In this document: one piece after another, positions 5,837 through 12,366 of the stretch
Position numbering within the stretch: the first letter of the stretch is position 1
How the letters are laid out: each line of letters starts with the position of its first letter
Assembly: GCA_964446285.1 (NCBI GenBank)
Contig: CAYUNT010000141.1
Span: 1 to 12,366, forward strand
Reading direction: 5' to 3'
Length of the DNA stretch: 12,366 nucleotides
Source of the DNA: CAYUNT01 sp964446285
GTDB lineage: Bacteria; Sumerlaeota; Sumerlaeia; SLMS01; CAYUNT01
Program-made: the position numbers and the translations under genes
The notes under the pieces: generated by a model
What the model was told of the DNA's origin: nothing
Database searches by the model: none
The model's input: the letters and a program-made list of their open reading frames with translations, nothing else

Positions 5837-8650
5837 GTGAAAACCACTATTCGCCAAGGATGTTTCGGGGTTTTGGGCGCGGCTGTCGCGGTGCAGGTAG
5901 TTTTTTGTCTGAGCATGGCTTTGGCCGCCGATCCCGCTCCTCCCGCCGCGCCTTCAGCGAAATCCGCGCCGCAATCCGCTGAACCAGCATCGCCCGCCGT
6001 CCGCATTGACTGGACGCGGTCCGAGGCGCCGGTCAACCGCGCCCTCTTCAGCATCCAGGGCTTTATGCAACTCTATACGCAGAGCCTCCCGGGCGGACTC
6101 GGCGGATTGCCCGGCCCGGATCATTCCCTTATCATGGATTCGTTTCTTCTTATGAATCCCGAGGGAACGCAGACGCGCCTCGAAACTTACATTCATCAGA
6201 TGGAACCGCAAAACGACAACAACGATCCGAATGTTTTTGACTGGAGCAAGTTCCATCCAGACACGATGATCCGCTTCATCGAGGATCGCGACGCCTTCGA
6301 GCAATATGCGCATAAAAAGCTCGGCATGGAGCCGCTTTCTCTGCTTTGCTACAATGTAGATTGGCTGAAATCCAACAACCCGGACGACCAGATTCGCGAC
6401 CGCGCCGAATGGGCCGAATTCGCCGCCGCCGTGGTCGAATCCTACAATAAACGCCCCGGAAAAAACACCCCCCATCTGAAATTCGCGCAAATTTGGAACG
6501 AGCCGAATTTCCCCAATTTCCACATGGGGAATCGCGATGCCTACTACGGCCTCTTCAACGCCGCCGCCGAGCGCATTCACCGCGATTATCCCGGCGTCCT
6601 GGTCGGCGGCCCGACACTGACCAAATCGCCTCCGGGCGAAGAACCCTATGGATACATGAGCGATTTTATCAAGACCTGCGGCAAAAATGCGGATTATCTT
6701 ATCTATCATTCCTATGGCGAATCCCCGGCGCAGATAGAAAAAGACATCCGCAAATGGACGAGCGATTTCCGCGCCCTCCCGGGCAAGCAGGACGCGAAAA
6801 TCATGATTACAGAAACGGATTTCTGGATACAGGGATGGGAAAAACTGCAACTTGTCCTCGAACGCCAGTTCCGCCTGATCGGCGTGCAGGACCTCGTTCA
6901 TGCCGTGCATCATTTCTGCTGCCTGGCCTATAATGAAGGCGGCAATTACTCTTTCGGCGTTGTGGACATGAACGGTGGCGTGTTTGGCGGCACATTCTGG
7001 CCGTATTGGCTGTTCAGAAACCTTTACGGAAACATGACGCCCGCCAAGCGCGAAGGTCCGCGCGCGGAAGATTACGACGTGGTTGCCTCGCGCATTGTCC
7101 GCGAGGGGCGCACGCTCGCCACGGCGGTCTTCCACAACAAAAGCGATGCCAACCTGCCCATCAATACAACGCTGGCCTTCGAGCCGGACAAGGCGGACCG
7201 CGTTCTGACCTTTGCGCGGCTGGCGAAAAACTCAAATGGCATTGAAAAGGCTCTTCGCGTTCCGGCCGGGACGAACGAAATGCCTTTCAGCTTCACGCTA
7301 AAACCTGGAGAAGCCTGTGCCCTCACGCTTCAGGATTCGGGCCGCCGCTTCTTCGCATTCAGCGATCTGGACAACCAGGAAGGCCCGTGGATTTCGCTCG
7401 AAGGCGATTGCCCGCCGCTCAGCCTGGGCGAGGTCTGCCAGTTGCACGCGCGCATCCTGAACACAAATTTCCAGCCAATCAGCGGACGCATCGCCCTCGC
7501 CGGACTTCCCGCCGGATGGAAGGCCGAAGTGGTCTCCGGGCAGCCGATGTTCGACAAATTGCGCCTGGGCCAAAGCCGCGATGTGATTTTCCAATTCAAG
7601 GCCATTTCCGTGGTCGAAGGCCGCGATTCCATCGGACCGTATGCGGTTTTTGAGCCTGCGCTTTCGGACGCGGAAGCCAAGGCGGACAAATCCGCCGCTC
7701 CCGCCCCGCCCGCCGCCAGCGCGAAAGCCAATGGCCCGCCCGGGGCGCAGTCGCTGCCCGTTTCCAACAAAAGCATCAACCCCCTTTCCGTCCTCGCGCT
7801 TCCCTCGCCCATTCAAGCCGTTGCCGGCGACACCAACCAGGTGGACCTGCAAATCACCAATCAGGTCGGGCAGGAAATCGCGGGCAAAGTAGCGCTCGAA
7901 CTCCCGGCCGAACTGATTGCGGCCCCGGACGTTCCCAGGGAATTCAAGGTTCCGGCCCACAAACGCACCCGCCTTGGATTCACTTTTGCGATAAGCGAAA
8001 ACGTGAAGCCCGGCGAATACAAGGGCGCGATCGTTCTGCGCTTTTTGGGCCTGGAATCGCGCGCGGAATTCACCGTGGCACTGACGGCGGACAAAGCGTC
8101 GAAAGAGGCCATTTCGCTCGAACTTGGCCCCTATGCCAATTTCGACGCGGTGGCCTACGACGCCAATCGCACGGATTACACCAACAGCATGGGCATGTTT
8201 GTTTATCCGGCGGATTTTACCCCGAGCGCGCGAATCGTGCGCGTGCGCGGCGTGCCCTATAGCATGCTTTCCATGGACGACGGCCAGAAAAACGTAATCC
8301 TGCCCAAGGGCCAGAAAATCCCTGTTCCGCCTGGCAAATACACGGGCGTGGCGTTTATGGGTTTTGGGCACGACGGCAAGCACCCCGGAACATGGATTTT
8401 CCATTATGAGGACGGCACGAGCCAGCAGGTAGCGTCGCAGATTCCCGAGTGGTGCACCCCGCCGCCCGAAGGGTTCCAGGTGGCGTTTCGCGCGCCTTAC
8501 CGCTACATCCCCGGCGGCCCGGCCGATCCGCCCTGCGAGCTGTTCACGTGGACGCTGCCCGCGGACTCATCAAAAACCTTGTCGGCGATTGAGCTTCCCA
8601 CAATGGAAAAAGGCGCGTATATTTTCGCGATCACGCTCCGGCGCGATTAA
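5837..8650 (+). CDS. Secreted glycoside hydrolase, clan GH-A-like (GH39-like), with Ig-like C-terminal domains, 937 aa
   Basis: This is an exported enzyme expected to cleave glycosidic bonds with a retaining mechanism; substrate is unknown. A Sec signal peptide covers residues 1-30 (cleavage likely ALA-AD), followed by a Pro/Ala/Ser-rich linker to about 53. Residues about 60-400 fit a TIM barrel. FAQIWNEPNFP carries the NEP motif with acid/base Glu222. KIMITETDFW carries the putative nucleophile Glu326, about 104 residues later, which is the usual clan GH-A spacing, and HSYG at 291-294 fits a barrel strand end. RDAYYGLFNAAAERIHRDYP before a VGGP strand is reminiscent of GH39. Residues 405-500 fit a beta-sandwich. 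Residues 520-600 and 648-750 look like NEW3/Ig-like domains, separated by an Ala/Pro linker (610-640). Residues 758-937 form a further beta-rich domain of unknown role. A GTG start at 5837 has a strong ribosome site. The agmatine deiminase gene follows after 45 bp. The exact GH family is uncertain. Confidence 0.85.
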   Translation: MKTTIRQGCFGVLGAAVAVQVVFCLSMALAADPAPPAAPSAKSAPQSAEPASPAVRIDWTRSEAPVNRALFSIQGFMQLYTQSLPGGLGGLPGPDHSLIMDSFLLMNPEGTQTRLETYIHQMEPQNDNNDPNVFDWSKFHPDTMIRFIEDRDAFEQYAHKKLGMEPLSLLCYNVDWLKSNNPDDQIRDRAEWAEFAAAVVESYNKRPGKNTPHLKFAQIWNEPNFPNFHMGNRDAYYGLFNAAAERIHRDYPGVLVGGPTLTKSPPGEEPYGYMSDFIKTCGKNADYLIYHSYGESPAQIEKDIRKWTSDFRALPGKQDAKIMITETDFWIQGWEKLQLVLERQFRLIGVQDLVHAVHHFCCLAYNEGGNYSFGVVDMNGGVFGGTFWPYWLFRNLYGNMTPAKREGPRAEDYDVVASRIVREGRTLATAVFHNKSDANLPINTTLAFEPDKADRVLTFARLAKNSNGIEKALRVPAGTNEMPFSFTLKPGEACALTLQDSGRRFFAFSDLDNQEGPWISLEGDCPPLSLGEVCQLHARILNTNFQPISGRIALAGLPAGWKAEVVSGQPMFDKLRLGQSRDVIFQFKAISVVEGRDSIGPYAVFEPALSDAEAKADKSAAPAPPAASAKANGPPGAQSLPVSNKSINPLSVLALPSPIQAVAGDTNQVDLQITNQVGQEIAGKVALELPAELIAAPDVPREFKVPAHKRTRLGFTFAISENVKPGEYKGAIVLRFLGLESRAEFTVALTADKASKEAISLELGPYANFDAVAYDANRTDYTNSMGMFVYPADFTPSARIVRVRGVPYSMLSMDDGQKNVILPKGQKIPVPPGKYTGVAFMGFGHDGKHPGTWIFHYEDGTSQQVASQIPEWCTPPPEGFQVAFRAPYRYIPGGPADPPCELFTWTLPADSSKTLSAIELPTMEKGAYIFAITLRRD

Positions 8651-8672
8651 TTCGAGCGCTCTCCATATTACA

Positions 8673-8678
8673 TATAAT
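8673..8678 (+). promoter_or_regulatory. Candidate -10 box (TATAAT) just upstream of the agmatine deiminase start
   Basis: An exact TATAAT sits 17 nt before the ATG at 8696 in the 45-bp gap after the hydrolase gene. A transcript starting at the usual distance would have a leader of only about ten nucleotides, and no Shine-Dalgarno sequence is visible before this ATG. The -35 position (around 8651-8656, TTCGAG) is a poor match. The AT-rich gap could give such a box by chance. Confidence 0.3.
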
Positions 8679-8695
8679 GCAAGTGTGATGTAGAT

Positions 8696-9757
8696 ATGCC
8701 TTCTCCTTTCAGTGCATCTCTTCCCGCCGCGCGCGGATACTACATGCCCGCCGAGTGGGAGCCGCACGACGGCACATGGATCATCTGGCCGCGAAAACCC
8801 GCCACCTGGCCCGGAAAAATCGAGACAGTGCCTCCGGTTTTCGCCGAAATGGCCCGCGCGCTCGCTCCGGGTGAAACGGTTCACATTCTCGTGAACGACG
8901 CCGCAATGGAAGACGCCGCCCGCGAGGCATTCCGTCCCGGCGGCCCGATTCCCGCTTCCATCCGTTTCCACCATGTCCTCAACGACGATTCGTGGATTCG
9001 CGACTGCGGCCCGATCTTCCTGCGCAACCGCCAGCCGGGCCGTCCGCTGCTGGCGCTCGACTGGATTTACAATTCCTGGGGCGAAAAATACTCGGGATGG
9101 GAAATCGACGACGCCACGCCGCGGCGCATCGCGAAGATTCTCGGCATCGACTGCCGCGAGCCGGGCATCGTCCTCGAAGGCGGCTCGATCGACGTCAATG
9201 GCGCGGGGCTTTTGCTCACAACCGAACAGTGCCTGCTCAACCCAAACCGCAATCCGCACCTGGAAATGAATGACATCGAGGCCCTATTGCGCGGATGGCT
9301 GGGCGTGGAAAAAGTGCTCTGGCTCGGACGCGGAATCGAGGGCGACGACACGGACGGGCACGTGGACGACTTGGCGCGTTTTGTCTCGGAGGACACGGTG
9401 GTCACCGTTGTCGAGGATTCGCCCTCCGACGACAACTACATGTTTTTACAAGAGAATCTGGCGCGATTGCAGAGCATGACCGGACTCGACGACTGCCCGC
9501 TCCGAGTGATCACGCTGCCTATGCCTGACCCTGTGATTTATGAGGATCAGCGGCTTCCGGCCAGTTACGCCAACTTCTATATTGGAAACGCCGCCGTGCT
9601 TGTGCCGACGTTTGACTGCCCCGAAAAAGACGCCCGCGCGCTCGACACGCTCGCAAAATGCTTTCCGGACCGCAAAATTGTGGGCATCCGCGCCGTGGAC
9701 CTCGTCTGGGGCCTTGGCGCATTCCATTGCCTCACGCAACAACAGCCGAGGGCCTAA
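8696..9757 (+). CDS. aguA: Agmatine deiminase (peptidyl-arginine deiminase family), 353 aa
   Basis: This cytoplasmic enzyme hydrolyses agmatine to N-carbamoylputrescine and ammonia, a step of the arginine-decarboxylase route to putrescine. The protein matches the family in length and motif order: MPAEWEPHDGTWIIWP at 17-32, WIRDCGP with Asp103 at 100-106, LEGGSIDVNG at 160-169, DDTDGHVDDLARF with His222 at 217-229, and the catalytic cysteine Cys345 in GAFHCLTQQQP near the C-terminus. The usual form of that last motif is GGGNIHCITQQQP, so an Asn is replaced by Ala just before the Ile/Phe-His-Cys; the rest of the catalytic set is intact. The ATG at 8696 leaves a normal short lead before the first motif. 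The next enzyme of the pathway, N-carbamoylputrescine amidohydrolase, is not in the window. The gene follows the hydrolase by 45 bp and may be read from its own promoter or by read-through. Confidence 0.93.
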   Translation: MPSPFSASLPAARGYYMPAEWEPHDGTWIIWPRKPATWPGKIETVPPVFAEMARALAPGETVHILVNDAAMEDAAREAFRPGGPIPASIRFHHVLNDDSWIRDCGPIFLRNRQPGRPLLALDWIYNSWGEKYSGWEIDDATPRRIAKILGIDCREPGIVLEGGSIDVNGAGLLLTTEQCLLNPNRNPHLEMNDIEALLRGWLGVEKVLWLGRGIEGDDTDGHVDDLARFVSEDTVVTVVEDSPSDDNYMFLQENLARLQSMTGLDDCPLRVITLPMPDPVIYEDQRLPASYANFYIGNAAVLVPTFDCPEKDARALDTLAKCFPDRKIVGIRAVDLVWGLGAFHCLTQQQPRA

Positions 9758-9810
9758 TTTCAATCACAGCTCCCAACAGCAAGCCGATGCGGCCTGGGCG
9801 AGTTCCCGTC

Positions 9811-9890
9811 AAAAAACCGTTGATACGGTTCGCAAATAAAGTCCTCCTCGAAATCCCCGCTACGAATCGCGGGGCGAATGACGGTTTTTT
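9811..9890 (+). terminator. Nested inverted repeats, probable transcription terminator region
   Basis: AAAAAACCGT (9811-9820) is the exact reverse complement of ACGGTTTTTT (9881-9890). Between them lies a GC-rich hairpin CCCCGC (9855-9860) with GCGGGG (9869-9874) and an 8-nt loop. The plus-strand transcript ends in six T residues after the structure, which fits an intrinsic terminator after the agmatine deiminase gene. On the minus strand the A-run also becomes a T-run, so it could work in both directions. The T-run is 10 nt away from the inner stem, so the outer stem would need to form for a standard terminator. Confidence 0.4.
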
Positions 9891-9987
9891 AAGGGGCGTT
9901 CCGGCCGTTTCACTTTAAACCTTTCCCGATCCACTATTCAGCCCCGTTCAACAAATCCATTGGTCCTATATTACAATCAGGTCCTGC

Positions 9988-11718
9988 ATGTTTTGGAATC
10001 CATCGGCGAAGTTTCCACCTTCTCTTCTCCTTGGCGTCATCCTGATCCTGGCGCTCGCGCTGCGCCTTGTGGCCGTCGGGGAACGCAGCATCTGGTATGA
10101 CGAAAGCGTGAGCCTGGCGATTTCGGGCGCGGAGACGATGGGCCAAGTCACAGCGCTTTGCCGCCAGACGGCTCATCCGCCGCTGTATCACTGGGCATTG
10201 CATCCGGTGGTTCGCGCGGCATCGAGCGACACCGCACCCCGGCTTCTGAGCGTGGCGTTCGGACTGGCGGCAGTCGCGGCGGCGTGGGCGGTCGGGCGGC
10301 GGCTGCGCGACGATGCGACTGGCGCGCTCATCGCCCTCGCGATGGCCGTTTCGCCCGTGGCGGTTCATTTCAGCCAGGAATTGCGCATGTATTCGCTCTT
10401 CAGCCTGATCGGGGCGCTGCAATATCTGGCCGCGATCGAATGGGTGAGGCGTCCGCGCGCGCCAGCGGCGGGAATGGGTGCGGTGGCGAGCATGGGGGTC
10501 GCCGTGGGACTGGCCGCCGCCACGGCGCTGGCGCTCCTCACGCATTACTACGCCGTATTTTCCACCTTCGGATTGATGCTGTGGCTTTGCGCCGAATCGT
10601 GGCGGCGCGAGGGGGCGCGCGGCATTGCCCGCGTTGGGGTGATTGCCCTGCTCGCCGCCTTGTTTTTTGCGCCCTGGATGCCTGTGTTCATCGAGCACGC
10701 CCACGCGCATTCGCTCGAAGGCGCTATGGCGCAGTCGGCTCCAATGACTTTCGCCTGGTTCGCGTCCGTGTTTCTCGACGTCCATTTCGGAACGGTTCCC
10801 GTCGGGCCGTTCGGGCTGCTTTTCGGGACGAAGTGGGATCGGATTCTTGCCGATTTCGGGTTGGGAACAGTGCTCGTCGTCGCGTTGTGGATTTGTGGAG
10901 GCATGGCGCTATGGCGGCGCGAGCGCAAATCCCTATTGCAGATGAAAACAACAGGCTCGTCAGACCAGTCGGACCAGTCAGACCAGTCAGGCTTGTCGGA
11001 CCCGTCGGACCAGTCCGACTCTGCCAAGAGCCTTCAAGCGCCCGCCCCGCGCGCGCCCGCGGACGATTTTTCGCGCATTTTGCTTTTGGCGCTCGGAATG
11101 GGCGTGCCGCTCCTCCTGACGCTTGTGCATCTGCATTTTCACGGGCGATTCTACGGGCGGTATCTGATTGTCTTTCAGCCGCTCGGATTTTTCTGGCTGA
11201 GCGAAGGCATCCGGCTGCCTCGCGCGCGATGGGCAAAGGCGGCGCTCGCGGCCGCGCTGGTTCTATTTTTGCTGCCCGCGACGCTGCTTCTGACGCGGCG
11301 CGATACGCGCGATTGCACGCGCCCGGCTTCGGAATGGCTGGCGGCCCGCATGCGCCCCGGCGACGCGATTGTCCACGCCAGCCCGTGGTCGTATTTTCCA
11401 TTCCGTTTCTATCTGCGCCGCGAACCCAATGAACAATGGCTGCTCGCCGGGCCGAAGGTGACAATGGCGGACCGTCCGCTTGTGCCGGCGGAGCGACTTG
11501 TGGACGGCATTGCGCAAATCGAGTCGCGCGTTGCCAAAAATGACAAAACGCGGCGCGTCTGGCTCATCATGCCCGTCTGGAGCCTCCAGCCCACCGACGA
11601 AAATGAGAAAACACTCCACCGCGAAATGAACGAGAACGGCTGGCGGATGGTTGATGCCATCGTCGAGGAGCAGGGCCAGAAACGAATGACACTCGCAGCC
11701 TATGAAAGGCGGCGATAG
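9988..11718 (+). CDS. Membrane glycosyltransferase, GT39/ArnT/PMT-like (GT-C fold), 576 aa
   Basis: This multi-pass inner-membrane protein would transfer a sugar from a polyprenyl-phosphate donor to a glycan, lipid or protein on the periplasmic side. It has the family's hallmarks in order: a first helix (12-30), then WYDES with Asp38-Glu39 in the first periplasmic loop (the catalytic acidic pair in GT-C enzymes), HPPLY at 63-67, and SQELRMYSL at 129-137. About ten hydrophobic segments follow up to residue 437, and a soluble domain covers 440-576. A polar loop at 323-347 is a Ser/Asp/Gln repeat encoded by a 9-nt DNA array and sits between membrane segments, so it is likely tolerated as a cytoplasmic or periplasmic loop. 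AGG at 9979-9981 is a modest ribosome site for ATG 9988. Acceptor and donor cannot be read from sequence. The epimerase at the left edge could supply a surface-glycan pathway, but the two genes are 9 kb apart. Confidence 0.87.
   Translation: MFWNPSAKFPPSLLLGVILILALALRLVAVGERSIWYDESVSLAISGAETMGQVTALCRQTAHPPLYHWALHPVVRAASSDTAPRLLSVAFGLAAVAAAWAVGRRLRDDATGALIALAMAVSPVAVHFSQELRMYSLFSLIGALQYLAAIEWVRRPRAPAAGMGAVASMGVAVGLAAATALALLTHYYAVFSTFGLMLWLCAESWRREGARGIARVGVIALLAALFFAPWMPVFIEHAHAHSLEGAMAQSAPMTFAWFASVFLDVHFGTVPVGPFGLLFGTKWDRILADFGLGTVLVVALWICGGMALWRRERKSLLQMKTTGSSDQSDQSDQSGLSDPSDQSDSAKSLQAPAPRAPADDFSRILLLALGMGVPLLLTLVHLHFHGRFYGRYLIVFQPLGFFWLSEGIRLPRARWAKAALAAALVLFLLPATLLLTRRDTRDCTRPASEWLAARMRPGDAIVHASPWSYFPFRFYLRREPNEQWLLAGPKVTMADRPLVPAERLVDGIAQIESRVAKNDKTRRVWLIMPVWSLQPTDENEKTLHREMNENGWRMVDAIVEEQGQKRMTLAAYERRR
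10959..11021 (+). repeat. In-frame 9-nt tandem repeat inside the glycosyltransferase gene, seven units
   Basis: Seven consecutive 9-nt units read GTCAGACCA, GTCGGACCA, GTCAGACCA, GTCAGGCTT, GTCGGACCC, GTCGGACCA and GTCCGACTC. The period keeps the reading frame and encodes SDQ-type tripeptides (SDQSDQSDQSGLSDPSDQSD). The flanking residues look like normal membrane-protein loop and helix, so the array behaves like an expansion or insertion in a loop. Confidence 0.85.
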
Positions 11719-11744
11719 CGCCGGCGGCGCGGAGTGACATAAGC

Positions 11745-11762
11745 GGCGCAGCCTCTTGCGCC
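11745..11762 (+). repeat. Small GC-rich hairpin after the glycosyltransferase gene
   Basis: GGCGCA (11745-11750) pairs with TGCGCC (11757-11762) around a 6-nt loop, 27 nt after the stop codon. No T-run follows, so it is not a standard intrinsic terminator. The rest of the 187-bp gap holds only a short inverted repeat GCACA-N5-TGTGC (11820-11834) and no clear promoter. Confidence 0.3.
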
Positions 11763-11892
11763 CGCCTCCAACGTCTTGTTCCAAATTGGTTTTGCCTCCG
11801 CCCCGTCGCCCGCCGCTTTGCACACTGGCTGTGCCATCGAATTTCGCGGCATGGCGTCCAATTTAGAGAAGGAAGTTCGCGACGGCGTTTCC

Positions 11893-11899
11893 AGGGAGG
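11893..11899 (+). promoter_or_regulatory. Shine-Dalgarno site of the pseudopilin gene
   Basis: AGGGAGG ends 6 nt before ATG 11906 and supports that start. The start also yields the full prepilin leader; the next in-frame Met (M17) is at the cleavage site itself. Confidence 0.7.
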
Positions 11900-11905
11900 C
11901 TGGCC

Positions 11906-12334
11906 ATGAAAATCTCGATACGCTTCACCAATCCGGCGCGATGCTCATCGGGCATGACGGTTCTTGAACTGCTGATTATCGCGGCGTTGATTACAATTGT
12001 GGCCGTGATCCTCGTTCCGAATTTCCTGGAAACCGGACAGCGCGCCCGCCCGATAACAAAGGGAAAAAGCAGTTTTCGCGCATTGGCCACTGCGTTGGAA
12101 AGTTACTTCATCGACCACGGCGAGTATCCCGCGATGCGTCCATTGCGCGATTTTGCGAAACGGCCCAACAGGCTGAAAAAGGCAGGCGGGTATGATCTGT
12201 TCACTATCGAGCCGGGGCGTCCGCCGCTGCTCGATGGCCTCACAACTCCCGTGGCGTATATTCAGGCGCTGCCAGACGATCCCATGACGCCGGAAAAACA
12301 TTTGCCCTTTGCATATTATACCAATTTCCCGTAA
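11906..12334 (+). CDS. Type II secretion / type IV pilin-like prepilin (pseudopilin), 142 aa
   Basis: This is a prepilin that would be cleaved and methylated by a prepilin peptidase, then assembled into a pilus or pseudopilus across the cell envelope. The leader has 16 residues with basic K2, R6 and R12 and ends SSG; cleavage G16|M17 gives a mature protein starting MTVLELLI, with the conserved Glu at +5 (E21). Met replaces the usual Phe at +1. A hydrophobic helix runs to about residue 38 and ends VPNFLE. The segment FRALATALESYFIDHGEYP (57-75) is the usual amphipathic helix and loop, and LTTPVAYIQALPDDP (112-126) is shared with many long pseudopilins of environmental bacteria (recalled, not searched). 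Those relatives often continue well beyond this point, whereas this one stops at YYTNFP, so it may be a short version or truncated by a frameshift. A ribosome-like site follows, suggesting an operon that continues past the window. Confidence 0.88.
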   Translation: MKISIRFTNPARCSSGMTVLELLIIAALITIVAVILVPNFLETGQRARPITKGKSSFRALATALESYFIDHGEYPAMRPLRDFAKRPNRLKKAGGYDLFTIEPGRPPLLDGLTTPVAYIQALPDDPMTPEKHLPFAYYTNFP

Positions 12335-12357
12335 TTCTGTTCCCTGAATTTGCTCTG

Positions 12358-12363
12358 AAGGAG
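12358..12363 (+). promoter_or_regulatory. Ribosome-binding-site-like sequence of a gene beyond the window
   Basis: AAGGAG lies 3 nt from the right edge and 24 nt after the pseudopilin stop. It is placed as if a co-transcribed plus-strand gene begins within a few bases outside the window. No start codon is visible. Confidence 0.4.
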
Positions 12364-12366
12364 CAA

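Noticed and set aside
5954..8404. Long minus-strand open frames (393 and 368 codons) opposite the hydrolase gene
   Set aside because: The plus strand here encodes a protein with signal peptide, catalytic motifs and strong ribosome site. The antisense translations show no motifs.
9788..9918. Possible 43-codon ORF between agmatine deiminase and the glycosyltransferase
   Set aside because: It runs through the terminator-like inverted repeats, has no ribosome site and no family resemblance.
11818..11850. Sigma-54 promoter for the pseudopilin gene
   Set aside because: GG and GC elements around the GCACA/TGTGC repeat do not have the required spacing on either strand.

Overview
This is a GC-rich bacterial window carrying seven protein-coding genes. 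Six are complete and one runs off the left edge. There is no rRNA, tRNA, CRISPR array, transposase or integrase. Several features suggest a Gram-negative, probably uncultured environmental bacterium: a type II secretion/type IV pilus-like pseudopilin, an exported glycoside hydrolase, a GT39-like membrane glycosyltransferase, and a fused MFS/spermidine-synthase protein. The overall style recalls Sumerlaeota, Hydrogenedentes or Planctomycetes genomes. That placement is an impression from gene content only and is weakly supported.

The left part (1-4432) is on the minus strand. An SDR epimerase of the CDP-paratose 2-epimerase type (1060 leftwards, C-terminus cut by the window edge) lies downstream of a 1063-residue two-part protein. 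That protein has an MFS-like membrane half with an internal duplication, followed by an aminopropyltransferase-like Rossmann domain and a helical C-terminal tail. A 259-bp divergent intergenic region (4433-4691) with small palindromes separates these from the plus-strand genes.

The right part (4692-12334) is all on the plus strand. It holds a membrane-anchored conserved hypothetical protein, a 521-bp gene-free region with repeats, a secreted clan GH-A-like glycoside hydrolase with Ig-like C-terminal domains, an agmatine deiminase, a GT39/ArnT-like membrane glycosyltransferase, and a pseudopilin. A ribosome-binding-site-like sequence at the right edge suggests that another gene starts just outside.

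Functionally, the epimerase and the membrane glycosyltransferase fit surface polysaccharide or glycoconjugate assembly. The hydrolase fits extracellular glycan breakdown and the pseudopilin fits a secretion or pilus machine. Agmatine deiminase is a putrescine-pathway enzyme, and the MFS fusion has a spermidine-synthase-like domain, but they are not adjacent and no dedicated polyamine operon is visible.

The most unusual DNA-level signals are two degenerate arrays with a 9-nt period. One sits between the arms of a near-perfect inverted repeat at 5430-5613. The other lies in frame inside the glycosyltransferase gene at 10959-11021, where it encodes a Ser/Asp/Gln-rich loop. I see no clear evidence of a wholly new multi-gene system.
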